A stretch of DNA of 52,918 nt from an uncultured Aquimarina sp. (lineage in GTDB: Bacteria > Bacteroidota > Bacteroidia > Flavobacteriales > Flavobacteriaceae): contig CANNCQ010000016.1 of NCBI GenBank assembly GCA_947503135.1, forward strand, positions 1 to 52,918, in the 5' to 3' direction. Made by a program: the position numbers and the translations under genes. The notes below the pieces were generated by a model. That model was given only the letters and a program-made list of their open reading frames with translations, was not told the DNA's origin and ran no database searches. Shown piece by piece: positions 16,953 through 26,171 of this stretch; position 1 is the stretch's first letter; each line of letters opens with the position of its first letter.

Positions 16953-17110
16953 AAATTGATTTTAGTGCTGAAGATTTATTGGTTGATGAAGATATTCAAG
17001 AATTCCCAGAAGGGGAGCTGTATTTTGAGGGAGTCTCTGCTACCGTTGTTAATGGCGAATTGAGATTAGAAGATGAAGATGGATTTGTTATTGTATTTAA
17101 AAGACGATAA
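16949..17110 (+). pseudogene. out-of-frame C-terminal extension of the lipoprotein gene
   Basis: In the -1 frame relative to the upstream gene, bases 16952-17107 read as 52 codons without a start: KIDFSAEDLLVDED, a middle with GELYFEGVSATVV, and an end NGELRLEDEDGFVIVFKRR. The composition and codon use match the preceding gene, and a terminator follows at 17134. A one-base deletion in the T4A5 run (true or a sequencing error) explains it. The X-XXY-YYZ pattern of programmed -1 slippage is not present in the right register. Confidence 0.6.
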
Positions 17111-17133
17111 TACAAAAAATCAGATCAAGCTTT

Positions 17134-17172
17134 AAAAAAGGCCTAGTGTAACTTGTACACTAGGCCTTTTTT
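17134..17172. terminator. bidirectional terminator
   Basis: A 17-base arm at 17134-17150 (AAAAAAGGCCTAGTGTA) is exactly complementary to 17156-17172, with a 5-base loop. A and T tails on both sides let it serve the plus-strand lipoprotein gene and the minus-strand tsaB, which converge here. Confidence 0.9.
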
Positions 17173-17187
17173 ATAAAATAAAACAGC

Positions 17188-17871
17188 CTATTTTTTCGAT
17201 TTTATAGCTATGAAATCCTTTAAATAAAAAGGCTCAAAATAGGCAACATCTTCAAATTCTTTATTTTTAAATTTAGCAAATCCAATAGCATTTAACTCTA
17301 TAGCGCTGGGGAATTCCTGAGTTTTAAAACTAGCATTGGGGTGATTGCAAACTTCTTTGAATTTAGCAACTCCGTTACCAATAAATACACAGTTTTTAGT
17401 ATTTAAGAGTGTGTAATAACTCATTTTGTCGAGTACTAAAGCCTTGGTTTCTTCTATTGTATTGTGATCATTGTCATAAACTGCAGTATAAACTTCCATA
17501 CGGCGAGCATCTAGCATAGGTATAATATAACAATTAGATTTTGTTGTAATCCTATGAGCTAAGCTGTGTAAAGTGTTTACAGCTATTAAGGGGATATTAA
17601 GTACATAACACAGTCCTTTAGCAGTAGATACTCCAATTCGTAAACCAGTATAGGAGCCAGGCCCTTTACTAATAATTATTCCCGATAGTTGCTGTAAAGA
17701 AAGGGAGTTATTGTCCAATAATTCTTCAATAAATACGTGTAAGCTTTCTGCATGAGAATACTTTGCATTATTGTCTTCCTTGGTTGTAATAGTTCTTCCA
17801 TTTTTAGAAATACTAACAGAGCAATTAGTAGTGCTGGTTTCAATACTTAATAAAAAAATATCAGTACTCAT
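17188..17871 (-). CDS. tsaB: tRNA threonylcarbamoyladenosine biosynthesis protein TsaB
   Basis: A protein of about 227 residues of the ASKHA/YeaZ fold. LLSIETSTTNCSVSI opens the N-terminal domain, and ISKGPGSYTGLRIGVSTAKG is the diagnostic TsaB segment. TsaB forms a scaffold with TsaD and TsaE to make t6A37 on ANN-decoding tRNAs in the cytoplasm. I chose the ATG at 17871, since residues before it (MPPKKQ) are not part of the fold. It follows maeB by 20 bases on the same strand, so both are likely transcribed together. Confidence 0.93.
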   Translation of the reverse strand: MSTDIFLLSIETSTTNCSVSISKNGRTITTKEDNNAKYSHAESLHVFIEELLDNNSLSLQQLSGIIISKGPGSYTGLRIGVSTAKGLCYVLNIPLIAVNTLHSLAHRITTKSNCYIIPMLDARRMEVYTAVYDNDHNTIEETKALVLDKMSYYTLLNTKNCVFIGNGVAKFKEVCNHPNASFKTQEFPSAIELNAIGFAKFKNKEFEDVAYFEPFYLKDFIAIKSKK

Positions 17872-17891
17872 TTGTTTTTTTGGAGGCAAAA

Positions 17892-20171
17892 TTAAACCAT
17901 TTTCTCTTTTTCCTGAGCATCTACTACAGCAACAGCCGTCATATTTACCATTTCTTCTACAGAAGCACCTAATTGAAATACGTGAACAGCCTTTTTCATA
18001 CCCATTAAAATAGGACCTACTGAAGCTGCTTTGTTTAGCTCCTTAAGAATCTTATAAGTACTATTTGCGGCTTCTAAATTTGGAAAAATTAAAGTATTTA
18101 CTTTTTTGTTTACAAGTTTTGAAAAAGGGTATCGATCTCTAAGTAAATCATTATTTAAAGCAAAGTCCATTTGAATAGGGCCATCAATATCTAATTTAGG
18201 GTAGGTACGTTGTACTAATTTTAAAGTTTCTTCTACTTTTTTATAACTAGGGTCTTTTGAGCCAGCAAAATTAGCATAGGAAATCATTGCTGCTACAGGT
18301 TCAATACCAAACATTTTACACGTATTGGTAGTCATACGAGTAATTTTTGCCAAGTCATTTACGGTCGGATTAATGTTTATGGAGGTGTCACTAATAAATA
18401 ATGGTCCATAATCGGTAATCATTAAATTGGTTGTCGCCGCTCTTTTTACTCCTTTCATTAAGCCCATTAATTCTAAAATCGGAATAATTACTTGGCGGTA
18501 ACTACGCGAGTATCCTGAAAGTAATGCATCTGCATCTCCGCTATTTACCATCATAGCACCAAAATAATTACGGCTTCGCATTAAGGTCTCAGCATCGTAT
18601 AGTGTAATTCCTTTTCGATGACGCTCATTCCAATATTTATGGGCATATTTATTTTTAATTGGGGCAATATCTTTAGATTTAGGATCTATGATTTCTATGC
18701 CTTTAGGAGAAAAACTAATTTCTTTCATTAGCTCCAAAATAAGTGTTTGATCTCCTAATAGTACAGGGATAGCTAAACCTTCTTCATGGGCAATTTGAGC
18801 GGCTTTTAAAACTTGTATTTGATCAGCTTCTGCATAAACAACTCTTTTAGGATTTTGTTTAGCTCTATCCATCAATAATTCTAAATATTTATTGTTGTCG
18901 CCTAATCTTCCTGCTAATTCGTTTTTATACGCATCCCAATCTTCAATGTTTTTTTGGGCAACGCCACTTTCCATAGCAGCTTTAGCTACAGCGCTAGGAA
19001 TTTCAACAATAAGTCTAGGGTCAAAAGGCTTAGGGATAATATAATCTTTTCCAAAAATTAATTTGGTTTTGTTGTAAGCGATATTAACTTCTTCAGGTAC
19101 GGGCTTTTTCGCTAGTTCAGCTAAGGCCAGTACAGCAGCTTTTTTCATAGCTTCATTAATTGCTGTAGCTCTAACATCTAGAGCACCTCTGAAAATAAAA
19201 GGAAAACCAAGTACGTTATTTACTTGGTTGGGATGGTCACTTCTACCCGTAGCCATTAAAAGGTCTTTACGTGTTTTAATAGCTAAGTCATATTCAATTT
19301 CAGGGTTAGGGTTGGCCATTGCAAATACAATAGGGTCATTTGCCATAGTTAATAGCATATCTGGAGTCACAATGTTCGCCATCGAAAGCCCAATAAATAC
19401 ATCGGCATCAACCATGGCTTCTTCTAAAGTATCAATTTTTCTGTCTGTAGCAAATTCCGCTTTTTGAGAAGTAAGGTTGCTTCGGCTGGAACGAATAACC
19501 CCTTTACTATCAGTCATTACAATGTTTTCAGCTTTAGCGCCAAAAGATTTGTATAAGCGTGTACATGAAACTGCTGCGGCACCAGCGCCACTAACTACAA
19601 TTTTAACTTCTTCAATTTTTTTGTTAGTAATCTCTAGAGCATTTAATAAAGCTGCTGCAGAAATTATGGCAGTACCATGTTGGTCATCGTGCATTACAGG
19701 GATATCCAATTCTTCTTTTAAGCGACGTTCAATTTCGAAGGCTTCAGGTGCTTTAATGTCTTCTAAATTAATGCCACCAAAAGTTGGAGCTATATTTTTA
19801 ACTGTTTCGATAAATTTATCAACATCTTTGGTGTCTACTTCGATATCAAAAACATCTATGTCTGCAAAAATTTTGAACAGTAATCCCTTGCCCTCCATAA
19901 CAGGTTTAGATGCTTCTGCACCAATATCACCCAATCCTAAAACTGCGGTTCCGTTAGAAATTACAGCTACTAAATTTCCTTTAGTGGTATATTTATATAC
20001 GTCTTCAGGATTTTTTTCAATAGCTAAACAAGGCTCTGCAACTCCTGGGGAGTAGGCTAGGGCAAGATCTCGTTGTGTGTCGTATTTTTTGGTAGGAACT
20101 ACTTTTATTTTTCCAGGAGTAGGTTCGGAATGATATAAAAGGGCTTCAAGTTTTTTCTTGTTAGAATCCAT
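17892..20171 (-). CDS. maeB: NADP-dependent malic enzyme with phosphotransacetylase-like domain
   Basis: About 759 residues. The N-terminal malic enzyme part (about 1-420) has YSPGVAEPC, VAVISNGTAVLGLGDIGA, MHDDQHGTAI (metal and catalytic Asp residues) and a second nucleotide-binding stretch VVSGAGAAA. The C-terminal part (about 425-759) is a phosphotransacetylase domain (RVVYAEAD, LLGDQ, GPILMGMKKAVHVFQLGA). This hybrid form is the standard MaeB type; the tail usually regulates rather than catalyses. It converts malate to pyruvate plus CO2 and makes NADPH in the cytoplasm. I preferred the ATG at 20171 over an upstream one at 20195, because the family starts near KKKLEALLYH. Confidence 0.95.
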   Translation of the reverse strand: MDSNKKKLEALLYHSEPTPGKIKVVPTKKYDTQRDLALAYSPGVAEPCLAIEKNPEDVYKYTTKGNLVAVISNGTAVLGLGDIGAEASKPVMEGKGLLFKIFADIDVFDIEVDTKDVDKFIETVKNIAPTFGGINLEDIKAPEAFEIERRLKEELDIPVMHDDQHGTAIISAAALLNALEITNKKIEEVKIVVSGAGAAAVSCTRLYKSFGAKAENIVMTDSKGVIRSSRSNLTSQKAEFATDRKIDTLEEAMVDADVFIGLSMANIVTPDMLLTMANDPIVFAMANPNPEIEYDLAIKTRKDLLMATGRSDHPNQVNNVLGFPFIFRGALDVRATAINEAMKKAAVLALAELAKKPVPEEVNIAYNKTKLIFGKDYIIPKPFDPRLIVEIPSAVAKAAMESGVAQKNIEDWDAYKNELAGRLGDNNKYLELLMDRAKQNPKRVVYAEADQIQVLKAAQIAHEEGLAIPVLLGDQTLILELMKEISFSPKGIEIIDPKSKDIAPIKNKYAHKYWNERHRKGITLYDAETLMRSRNYFGAMMVNSGDADALLSGYSRSYRQVIIPILELMGLMKGVKRAATTNLMITDYGPLFISDTSININPTVNDLAKITRMTTNTCKMFGIEPVAAMISYANFAGSKDPSYKKVEETLKLVQRTYPKLDIDGPIQMDFALNNDLLRDRYPFSKLVNKKVNTLIFPNLEAANSTYKILKELNKAASVGPILMGMKKAVHVFQLGASVEEMVNMTAVAVVDAQEKEKMV

Positions 20172-20320
20172 TAAGTATTTTTTAAAACAAGACATTATTC
20201 GAGGTAAATATTCTTGTTTTTAGTTTAATTTTTTTAGGTTGTAGTAGTTTTTACTAGAAATAAATACTGTAAATAACTGCTATAAAAATACCATTTTACA
20301 ATTGTTTAACAGTATAAAAA

Positions 20321-21277
20321 CTAACTTTTTAGAAAATTTATATTTCGTGTTAAGCCAGCGAATTTGGTTCGTTTTACTGCTGATTTTTGAAAGACTTTAG
20401 AAAATACTTCTTGCGTGATTTCTTCCCAATCTCTTTTGGTCATTGATAGTAAGTCGGGATTGGGATTGAATAGGGGTTCGCTATGAGGTTTTGAAAACCG
20501 ATTCCAAGGGCAAACATCTTGGCAAACATCACAACCGAACATCCAATTGTCGAATTTGCCCTGCATGGTTGTAGGAAGGTTGTCTTTAAGCTCTATAGTG
20601 AAGTAAGAAATACATTTACTTCCATCAACAACATAAGGATTTGTAATGGCCTGGGTTGGGCAAGCGTCAATACAGGCGGTGCATGATCCGCAGTGGTCCG
20701 TGGTTATGCCATCATATTCTAACTCTAAATCAATAATTAGTTCAGCTATAAAGAAAAAAGAACCCGATTGTTTTTGGATAAGGTTGGCGTTTTTCCCCAC
20801 CCAACCTAAGCCACTTTTAGCAGCCCAAGCTTTGTCCAGTACAGGAGCTGAATCCACAAAAGCGCGACCAGAAACTTCTCCAATAGTTTCAGTGATGTAA
20901 TTGTGGAGTGTTTTAAGTTTGGTTTTTATTACATGATGATAATCTTGGCCGTAAGCATATTTGGAAATTTTTGGAGCATCGGGGTCTTTTTGAGTATCAC
21001 TAGGGAAATAATTCAATAATAGAGAAACGACACTTTTAGCATCGTCTACAAGTAATGTTGGGTCCAAGCGCTTATCAAAATGGTTTTCCATATAACTCAT
21101 TTTCCCGTGACTATTTTTTTTAAGCCAATTTTCTAAACGAGGTGCTTCTTCTTCTAAAAAAACTGCCTTGCTAATTCCACAAGACATAAAGCCGAGGCGG
21201 TTTGCCTCGGCTTTTATAAGTTTACTCCATTTACTAGGGTTTGAAGTGTTATTCTTATGAATTATATTTTTTTTCAA
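20321..21277 (-). CDS. queG: epoxyqueuosine reductase
   Basis: A 318-residue protein with the QueG layout: an N-terminal cobalamin-binding domain ([10 protein letters not shown] near residue 30, [11 protein letters not shown]) and a two-cluster ferredoxin domain, [16 protein letters not shown] and [13 protein letters not shown]. It reduces epoxyqueuosine to queuosine in tRNA wobble position 34, using cobalamin and two 4Fe-4S clusters. The length is typical of Bacteroidota QueG (about 310). It is the last gene of a run ruvB - P450 - PEBP - queG, 8 bases after the PEBP gene. An 11-bp GC-rich hairpin lies inside its first 30 codons. Confidence 0.93.
   Translation of the reverse strand: MKKNIIHKNNTSNPSKWSKLIKAEANRLGFMSCGISKAVFLEEEAPRLENWLKKNSHGKMSYMENHFDKRLDPTLLVDDAKSVVSLLLNYFPSDTQKDPDAPKISKYAYGQDYHHVIKTKLKTLHNYITETIGEVSGRAFVDSAPVLDKAWAAKSGLGWVGKNANLIQKQSGSFFFIAELIIDLELEYDGITTDHCGSCTACIDACPTQAITNPYVVDGSKCISYFTIELKDNLPTTMQGKFDNWMFGCDVCQDVCPWNRFSKPHSEPLFNPNPDLLSMTKRDWEEITQEVFSKVFQKSAVKRTKFAGLTRNINFLKS
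21188..21214. other. terminator-like hairpin inside the queG coding region
   Basis: AAAGCCGAGGC and GCCTCGGCTTT are exact complements around a GGTTT loop. The sequence encodes KAEANRLGF of QueG, which aligns with the family, so it is coding. In RNA it would form a strong hairpin within the first 90 bases of the message. Confidence 0.6.
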
Positions 21278-21285
21278 AATAGTAT

Positions 21286-21828
21286 TTACCTTTGGTAATA
21301 GGCAACAATACTTGCTTTTGCGATGGTGTTATTGTGTAAATAATAACCTACAACAGCAGGGTTTGTTTCTGCATTTAATCCCAATTTATCTGTTTTTAGT
21401 GCGTGTATGGTTATAATATATTCATGTAAGCCATGACCTTCAGGAGGACAAGCGCCGCCAAAACCAGGTTTGCCATAATTGGTAACACTTTGTATAGTAC
21501 CTTTAGGAGCCAAATTGGCTTCAATGTTACCTGCGTTTGCTACTAATTCAGTGCTGTTTGCAGGGATATCGAATGCAAGCCAATGCCACCATCCGCTACC
21601 TGTAGGTGCGTCAGGATCGTATACAGTAATAGCAAAGCTTTTGGCATCTGCAGGTGCGTTTTCCCAACTTAGTTGAGGTGAAATATTTTCACCAGAACAT
21701 CCAAAGCCATTAAACTCTTGCTTTGAGGTAAGTTGGCCGCCGATGTCATTACTTTTTAGAGTAAATGTTTGTGCGTTTAAGCAGCTAATACTAATAAAAG
21801 TGATAATAAATAAACTAATTTTTTTCAT
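21286..21828 (-). CDS. YbhB/YbcL-type PEBP (Raf kinase inhibitor-like) protein
   Basis: A 180-residue protein with a signal peptide (residues 1-19, ending CLNAQ). The PEBP core has [20 protein letters not shown] and, later, [19 protein letters not shown], which form the conserved anion-binding pocket in this family. The bacterial members have no firmly known physiological role. It lies between the P450 (34-base gap) and queG on the minus strand. The signal peptide makes it periplasmic, unlike its cytoplasmic E. coli relative YbhB. Confidence 0.85.
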   Translation of the reverse strand: MKKISLFIITFISISCLNAQTFTLKSNDIGGQLTSKQEFNGFGCSGENISPQLSWENAPADAKSFAITVYDPDAPTGSGWWHWLAFDIPANSTELVANAGNIEANLAPKGTIQSVTNYGKPGFGGACPPEGHGLHEYIITIHALKTDKLGLNAETNPAVVGYYLHNNTIAKASIVAYYQR

Positions 21829-21862
21829 TGGTTTTTTTTATTAAAGATATCAATGATTTTGC

Positions 21863-23191
21863 TTATAAACATCTTTTTTTTAAACTAACCCAAGCATTTT
21901 TTGGTTGCAAGGTTATCAATGGTTTAATCTGTATGGTTTTGAACTCCGGAGTTATAGTATATTGCTTTAGTAATTTGCCAAAAACAACAATCATTTCGTA
22001 CAATGCGAAATTACTTCTAACACACATTCTTGGGCCGGCCCCAAAAGGAAAGTAATTAGTGAGTTGCTCCTTAGTTATAGCGTTTCCAAAACGACTCGGG
22101 TTATAAATTTCAGGAAATTCCCAAACATTTGGGTTTCTGTGAAGTTCATAAAAAGAAATTAGGAAAGGGCTTCCTTTTTTGTAGTTATTATTGTTGAAAG
22201 CATCATCCTCTATAGCAATTCTGTCAGAGAAATAAGCGGGCGGATATAAGCGCATGGTTTCGTCGATACATTGCTTGGTGTAAGTGCATGTTTTAAAACT
22301 ATTCATTATAGATAATTTTTCAAAATTTATAGTTTCTACTTCTTTAAAAAGCTGTTGTTGTACTGTTTTATTTTGTGAAAGTAACATAATTCCAAACGAC
22401 AAAGCATTGGCGGTGGTTTCATGTCCTGCGACAAATAGAATTAGTATTTCATCAATCAACTGATCCATTGTCATGTGCGATCCGTCGTCGTATTTTGAAT
22501 TTAGCAATAAATCTAAAAGATCATCATGATTTTTTGAGCTGGCTCGCCTTTTTTCGATAAGCGATTGTAAAATCGAACGAGCTTCTAAGGCTAGTTTTTT
22601 AGTTTCAGAAATATGACCATTTATTAAAAACCACCAATATTTATAAGTCTGTCTAATTTCTTTAATAACAGCTACTTGAACTTTTTCAGTTATTTCTTGT
22701 AATCTAGCAATTGCTTTTTCATCTTCACCATAATTAAAAAGAGATTGTCCTACAATTTTAAAAGCAAGGTTGCTCATTATAGGACGCAAATCAATTTTTG
22801 TATTAGTGGGTAAATCAGCTAATTCTTTTTCAATAACAGTGGTGATTATAGCTTTTACGCCTTCAAGTTTTTTTTTGTAAAATGCAGGTTGTATTAATCG
22901 ACGTTGTTTTAACCAATATTCTCCATTAGAGGCAAGTAATCCATTGCCAATATATTTGGCTAGTTGCTCGGATTGTATAGGTGATTTATGGTAATTACGG
23001 TGGTTTGTTTTTAAAATATGGTTAATTAATCCGTTGTCTTTAGTGAATAGTATAGAGTTTCCAAATCCTAATTTAGCGCCAAAGGTGTCTCCGTATTTTT
23101 TGAAGTTTTTTTTGTGAAAAGGTAAAGGGTTTTCTAAAATACTTTTAGCATTTTTAAGAATGTTTATAAATGAAATATAAGGGATAGACAT
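21863..23191 (-). CDS. cytochrome P450
   Basis: A 442-residue heme monooxygenase. The I-helix has AGHETTANALSF, the K-helix DETMRLYPPAY gives the ExxR motif, and FPFGAGPRMCVRSNFALYEM near residues 380-400 carries the heme-ligating cysteine. The class resembles bacterial CYP102-domain-like or CYP4-like fatty-acid hydroxylases more than camphor-type P450s, but no redox partner is encoded nearby. There is no membrane anchor, so it is probably cytosolic. It follows ruvB by 17 bases, a pairing I recall in other Flavobacteriaceae. The substrate is unknown. Confidence 0.92.
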   Translation of the reverse strand: MSIPYISFINILKNAKSILENPLPFHKKNFKKYGDTFGAKLGFGNSILFTKDNGLINHILKTNHRNYHKSPIQSEQLAKYIGNGLLASNGEYWLKQRRLIQPAFYKKKLEGVKAIITTVIEKELADLPTNTKIDLRPIMSNLAFKIVGQSLFNYGEDEKAIARLQEITEKVQVAVIKEIRQTYKYWWFLINGHISETKKLALEARSILQSLIEKRRASSKNHDDLLDLLLNSKYDDGSHMTMDQLIDEILILFVAGHETTANALSFGIMLLSQNKTVQQQLFKEVETINFEKLSIMNSFKTCTYTKQCIDETMRLYPPAYFSDRIAIEDDAFNNNNYKKGSPFLISFYELHRNPNVWEFPEIYNPSRFGNAITKEQLTNYFPFGAGPRMCVRSNFALYEMIVVFGKLLKQYTITPEFKTIQIKPLITLQPKNAWVSLKKRCL

Positions 23192-23208
23192 ACTTAAAAA
23201 TTTTGGTA

Positions 23209-24231
23209 TTAGAATAATCCGCCTTGTACAGGACCTTTGGTTTTGCCTAAATGCGAATAAGCGAGTGCTGTAACCTCTCTGCCTCTGGGGGTACGCATAA
23301 TAAACCCTTGTTGAATTAAAAAAGGTTCATAAACTTCTTCTATTGTTTCAGCATTTTCACTAACAGCAGTAGCTAGAGTGGTAATTCCTACAGGACCGCC
23401 TTTAAATTTCTCAATTAGTGTGGTTAGTATTTTATTATCCATTTCGTCTAAACCATGGGCATCTACATTTAAGGCGTTCAGCGCAAATTTAGCAATTTCA
23501 ATATCGATGCTTCCGTTACCTTTAATTTGTGCAAAATCTCGAACCCTTCTTAGTAAAGCATTTGCTATCCTAGGAGTTCCTCGACTCCTACCTGCTATTT
23601 CTATGGCAGAGCGTTGGTCAATGGGAACGTTTAATATTGCGGCACTTCGTTCTAAAATACCAGAAAGTAATTCGGTAGAATAATATTGTAGTCTAGACTG
23701 AATTCCAAATCTAGCTCGCATAGGAGCGGTAAGTAATCCCGATCGAGTAGTAGCTCCAACTAAAGTGAATTCGTCCAAATGTATTTGAACAGTACGCGCG
23801 TTTGGGCCACTTTCAATCATAATATCGATTTTGAAGTCTTCCATGGCTGAGTATAAATACTCTTCTACTATGGGGCTTAATCGGTGGATTTCGTCTATAA
23901 ATAGTACGTCGCGTGGTTCTATATTCGTTAGTAGGCCAGCAAGGTCTCCGGGTTTGTCCAGTACAGGTCCTGAAGTAATCTTAATACCGACACCTAATTC
24001 GTTGGCTAAAATGTTAGCTAAAGTTGTTTTTCCAAGTCCAGGAGGACCGTGGAACAAAGTGTGATCTAAAGCTTCGCCTCGCATATTGGCAGCTTTTACA
24101 AAAATTTCTAAATTTTCTAAAACTTGATCTTGTCCCGCAAAATCACCAAAGCTCAAAGGTCTTAATGCGCGTTCAATATCATTTTCTTGCGGAGAAAAAT
24201 TTTCGTTAGAAGGATCTAGATTTTCATTCAT
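23209..24231 (-). CDS. ruvB: Holliday junction branch migration helicase RuvB
   Basis: About 340 residues. [20 protein letters not shown] opens the AAA+ core; Walker A is [10 protein letters not shown], Walker B is LFIDEIHRL, and the sensor/arginine-finger region contains MRARFGI and [20 protein letters not shown]. The C-terminal winged helix ends in AYSHLG. RuvB is the hexameric motor of RuvAB in recombination repair. I chose the ATG at 24231 rather than 24258, because the nine extra residues are not conserved. It heads the run with the P450 gene. Confidence 0.96.
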   Translation of the reverse strand: MNENLDPSNENFSPQENDIERALRPLSFGDFAGQDQVLENLEIFVKAANMRGEALDHTLFHGPPGLGKTTLANILANELGVGIKITSGPVLDKPGDLAGLLTNIEPRDVLFIDEIHRLSPIVEEYLYSAMEDFKIDIMIESGPNARTVQIHLDEFTLVGATTRSGLLTAPMRARFGIQSRLQYYSTELLSGILERSAAILNVPIDQRSAIEIAGRSRGTPRIANALLRRVRDFAQIKGNGSIDIEIAKFALNALNVDAHGLDEMDNKILTTLIEKFKGGPVGITTLATAVSENAETIEEVYEPFLIQQGFIMRTPRGREVTALAYSHLGKTKGPVQGGLF

Positions 24232-24306
24232 AAAATATTTGCTAAATATGTATAACAAATATAGGCATCCTAGAGGAGTCTATTTATAATACTATAAATA
24301 GTCGTG

Positions 24307-24789
24307 TTATTTTTTTTGACTATCTAAAAGTTTAGCAAAGTAATTGTATAAATCACCTTTTGTAATTTGTGCACCTTCTTTAATGAGCTTGAATTTATCT
24401 AAGTTTTTGTCGTCGTTGTATTCTTTTTTAGCATTAAAAAAAGAAACGGCATCATCCATTAGGTTTTTTTGAAGCCAAGAATACCCTTCATTAGTAAGTA
24501 AATTTATTTCAGGATTTTTTATTTTAATAGCAATTAGGTGCATTTTTTCTGAAGTTAAGTAAAATAAGTGTATTTGATCTTTAGAAAAGTGTTCTAAAAA
24601 CTCCACTTTATTTAATACACCTTCCCAAACCATATCGCTAAAAACATCGATTTCAGCTTCGGCAACTTCGGGCTTTTCTTTTTTTAGTTTACTCCATTCG
24701 TCAGCGTCAATGGACTGAGTTGCTAAGAAGTTGATAAACTCTTGGTGCATTTCATTTAATTGTTCTTTGCTTAATCGCGTATATTTCAT
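24307..24789 (-). CDS. conserved hypothetical protein, possibly DUF6495
   Basis: A 160-residue soluble protein without signal or membrane segments, rich in Lys and Glu and predicted helical. It begins MKYTRLSKEQLNEMHQEFI and includes KKEKPEVAEAEIDVFSDMVW and FYLTSEKMHLIAI. I believe this corresponds to a Bacteroidota-only family of unknown function (DUF6495), but this is from memory. It lies between ruvB and the ribosomal protein operon, on the same strand as both, beyond the operon's terminator. Confidence 0.6.
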   Translation of the reverse strand: MKYTRLSKEQLNEMHQEFINFLATQSIDADEWSKLKKEKPEVAEAEIDVFSDMVWEGVLNKVEFLEHFSKDQIHLFYLTSEKMHLIAIKIKNPEINLLTNEGYSWLQKNLMDDAVSFFNAKKEYNDDKNLDKFKLIKEGAQITKGDLYNYFAKLLDSQKK

Positions 24790-24820
24790 AGGAGTTTTTT
24801 TAGGAAGTGAAACTTGATTA

Positions 24821-24860
24821 AAAACAAAAAGACCGCCTTTGCAGGCAGTCTTTTTGTTTT
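24821..24860 (-). terminator. terminator of rpsF-rpsR-rplI
   Basis: AAAAAGACCGCCT and AGGCAGTCTTTTT form a 13-base stem with one mismatch around TTGC, extended by AAAAC and GTTTT. It lies 12 bases beyond the rplI stop on the minus strand. Confidence 0.85.
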
Positions 24861-24872
24861 AAGAAAAAAGGA

Positions 24873-25328
24873 TTAAGCTCCTTTTTCAGCTATAATATCA
24901 AAGCTAAGTGTGCTTATTACGCTTCTGTGGAAACGAATAGAAGCTTCATAAGTTCCTAAACGTTTAATTGATCCACCAGGAACAGTAATAAATTTCTTCT
25001 CTATAGAAACTCCTTCTTTAGATAAAGCATCAGCGATATCAGCATTACTGATAGAACCGAACAATTTATCTCCAGAACCTGTTTTTGCAGAAATTTTGAT
25101 TTCAAAACCAGCTACTTTAGAAGCTTGTGCCTTGGCATCATCAACTTGCTTTTGTTCTTTGTAGGCACGTTGCTTTAAGTTTTCAGCTAATACTTTCTTT
25201 GCAGAAGCAGTAGCTAAAATAGCAACACCTTTAGGAATTAAAAAGTTACGCCCGTAACCATTTTTAACTTCTACTACGTCGTCTGCGAATCCTAGATTCT
25301 CAACGTCTTTTTTTAATATAAGTTCCAT
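24873..25328 (-). CDS. rplI: 50S ribosomal protein L9
   Basis: A 151-residue protein starting MELILKKDVENLGFADDVVE, with VKNGYGRNFLIPKGVA as the L9 rRNA-binding signature, a long charged connecting helix (about residues 40-75) and a C-terminal domain with GSGDKLFGSISNADI. It is the last gene of the S6-S18-L9 operon, followed by a strong terminator. The length is usual for the family. Confidence 0.98.
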   Translation of the reverse strand: MELILKKDVENLGFADDVVEVKNGYGRNFLIPKGVAILATASAKKVLAENLKQRAYKEQKQVDDAKAQASKVAGFEIKISAKTGSGDKLFGSISNADIADALSKEGVSIEKKFITVPGGSIKRLGTYEASIRFHRSVISTLSFDIIAEKGA

Positions 25329-25343
25329 TTGTCGGGGTCGTTA

Positions 25344-25640
25344 TTATTTCATTAAATCGGTAACGTATGGTAATAAAGCAAGGTGTCTTGCTCTTTTTAC
25401 AGCTACACTTACTTTTCTTTGGAATTTTAAAGAAGTTCCAGTTAATCTTCTAGGTAAAATTTTACCTTGCTCGTTTAAAAAGCCTACTAACCAATCTCCA
25501 TCTTTATAATCAACGTATTTAATACCTGATTTTTGGAAACGACAATATTTTTTGTCTTTATTAGTATCGATGTTTAACGGAGTTAAATATCTGATTTCTC
25601 CGTCTTTTTTTCCTTTTGCTTGTTGTTCGATAGATGCCAT
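25344..25640 (-). CDS. rpsR: 30S ribosomal protein S18
   Basis: A 98-residue protein with [18 protein letters not shown] and the C-terminal core [20 protein letters not shown], followed by [11 protein letters not shown]18 binds next to S6 on the small-subunit platform. It starts 3 bases after rpsF ends, and rplI starts 15 bases later. An N-terminal basic tail of about 20 residues is typical of Bacteroidota S18. Confidence 0.98.
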   Translation of the reverse strand: MASIEQQAKGKKDGEIRYLTPLNIDTNKDKKYCRFQKSGIKYVDYKDGDWLVGFLNEQGKILPRRLTGTSLKFQRKVSVAVKRARHLALLPYVTDLMK

Positions 25641-25643
25641 AAC

Positions 25644-25982
25644 TTACGCTTTTTGTTTAAGTTTAACTCTTCTTCTTTCCGCCCAAGAGATTGCGTGCTT
25701 ATCCATACTTACGGTAAGGTAACGCATAATACGCTCGTCGCGACGAAATTGTAATTCTAGCTTTTCGATAGCTTCTCCAGCTACAGTGTACTCAAATAAG
25801 TGGTAAAAGCCACTTTTTTTGTGCTGAATAGGGTAAGCTAATTTTTTTAGCCCCCAGTTTTCTTTGGAAATCATTTTTGCTCCTTCAGCAGTTAAGATGT
25901 CTTCATACTTCTTAACTGTTTCCTTTACCTGATCGTCAGATAAAACGGGATTCAAAATGAAAACAGTTTCATAATGGTTCAT
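25644..25982 (-). CDS. rpsF: 30S ribosomal protein S6
   Basis: A 112-residue protein: MNHYETVFILNPVLSDDQV, then GLKKLAYPIQHKKSGFYHLF and FRRDERIMRYL, all S6 hallmarks. It is the first gene of the rpsF-rpsR-rplI operon. A TAnnTTTG-type element (TATTTTTG on the minus strand, plus coordinates 26015-26022) lies about 33 bases upstream of the ATG. The -33 TTG is not obvious. Confidence 0.98.
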   Translation of the reverse strand: MNHYETVFILNPVLSDDQVKETVKKYEDILTAEGAKMISKENWGLKKLAYPIQHKKSGFYHLFEYTVAGEAIEKLELQFRRDERIMRYLTVSMDKHAISWAERRRVKLKQKA

Positions 25983-26171
25983 AAAATAAAATTTTATTAT
26001 TGTAAATAAGTTTGCAAAAATAGTAATTTAAATGTGTAGATTGATGTTAAAATTCATTTTTTTTGTAAGTCGATGAAAAGCTTATTTTACAGATGAAAAC
26101 ACCTTTAATTTTGCTATTCATCTTTTTTTTTACTAAAATTGTGAAGTAATTATATTCAAGTGAATACTCCC

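Noticed and set aside
16940..16960. Programmed -1 frameshift in the lipoprotein gene
   Set aside because: The TTTTAAAAA run is not in the X-XXY-YYZ register relative to the reading frame, so mutation or sequencing error is preferred.
19477..20055. 192-codon open frame antisense to maeB
   Set aside because: It mirrors a well-matched malic enzyme on the other strand and is low-complexity in Ser, Thr and Ala, as antisense frames are.
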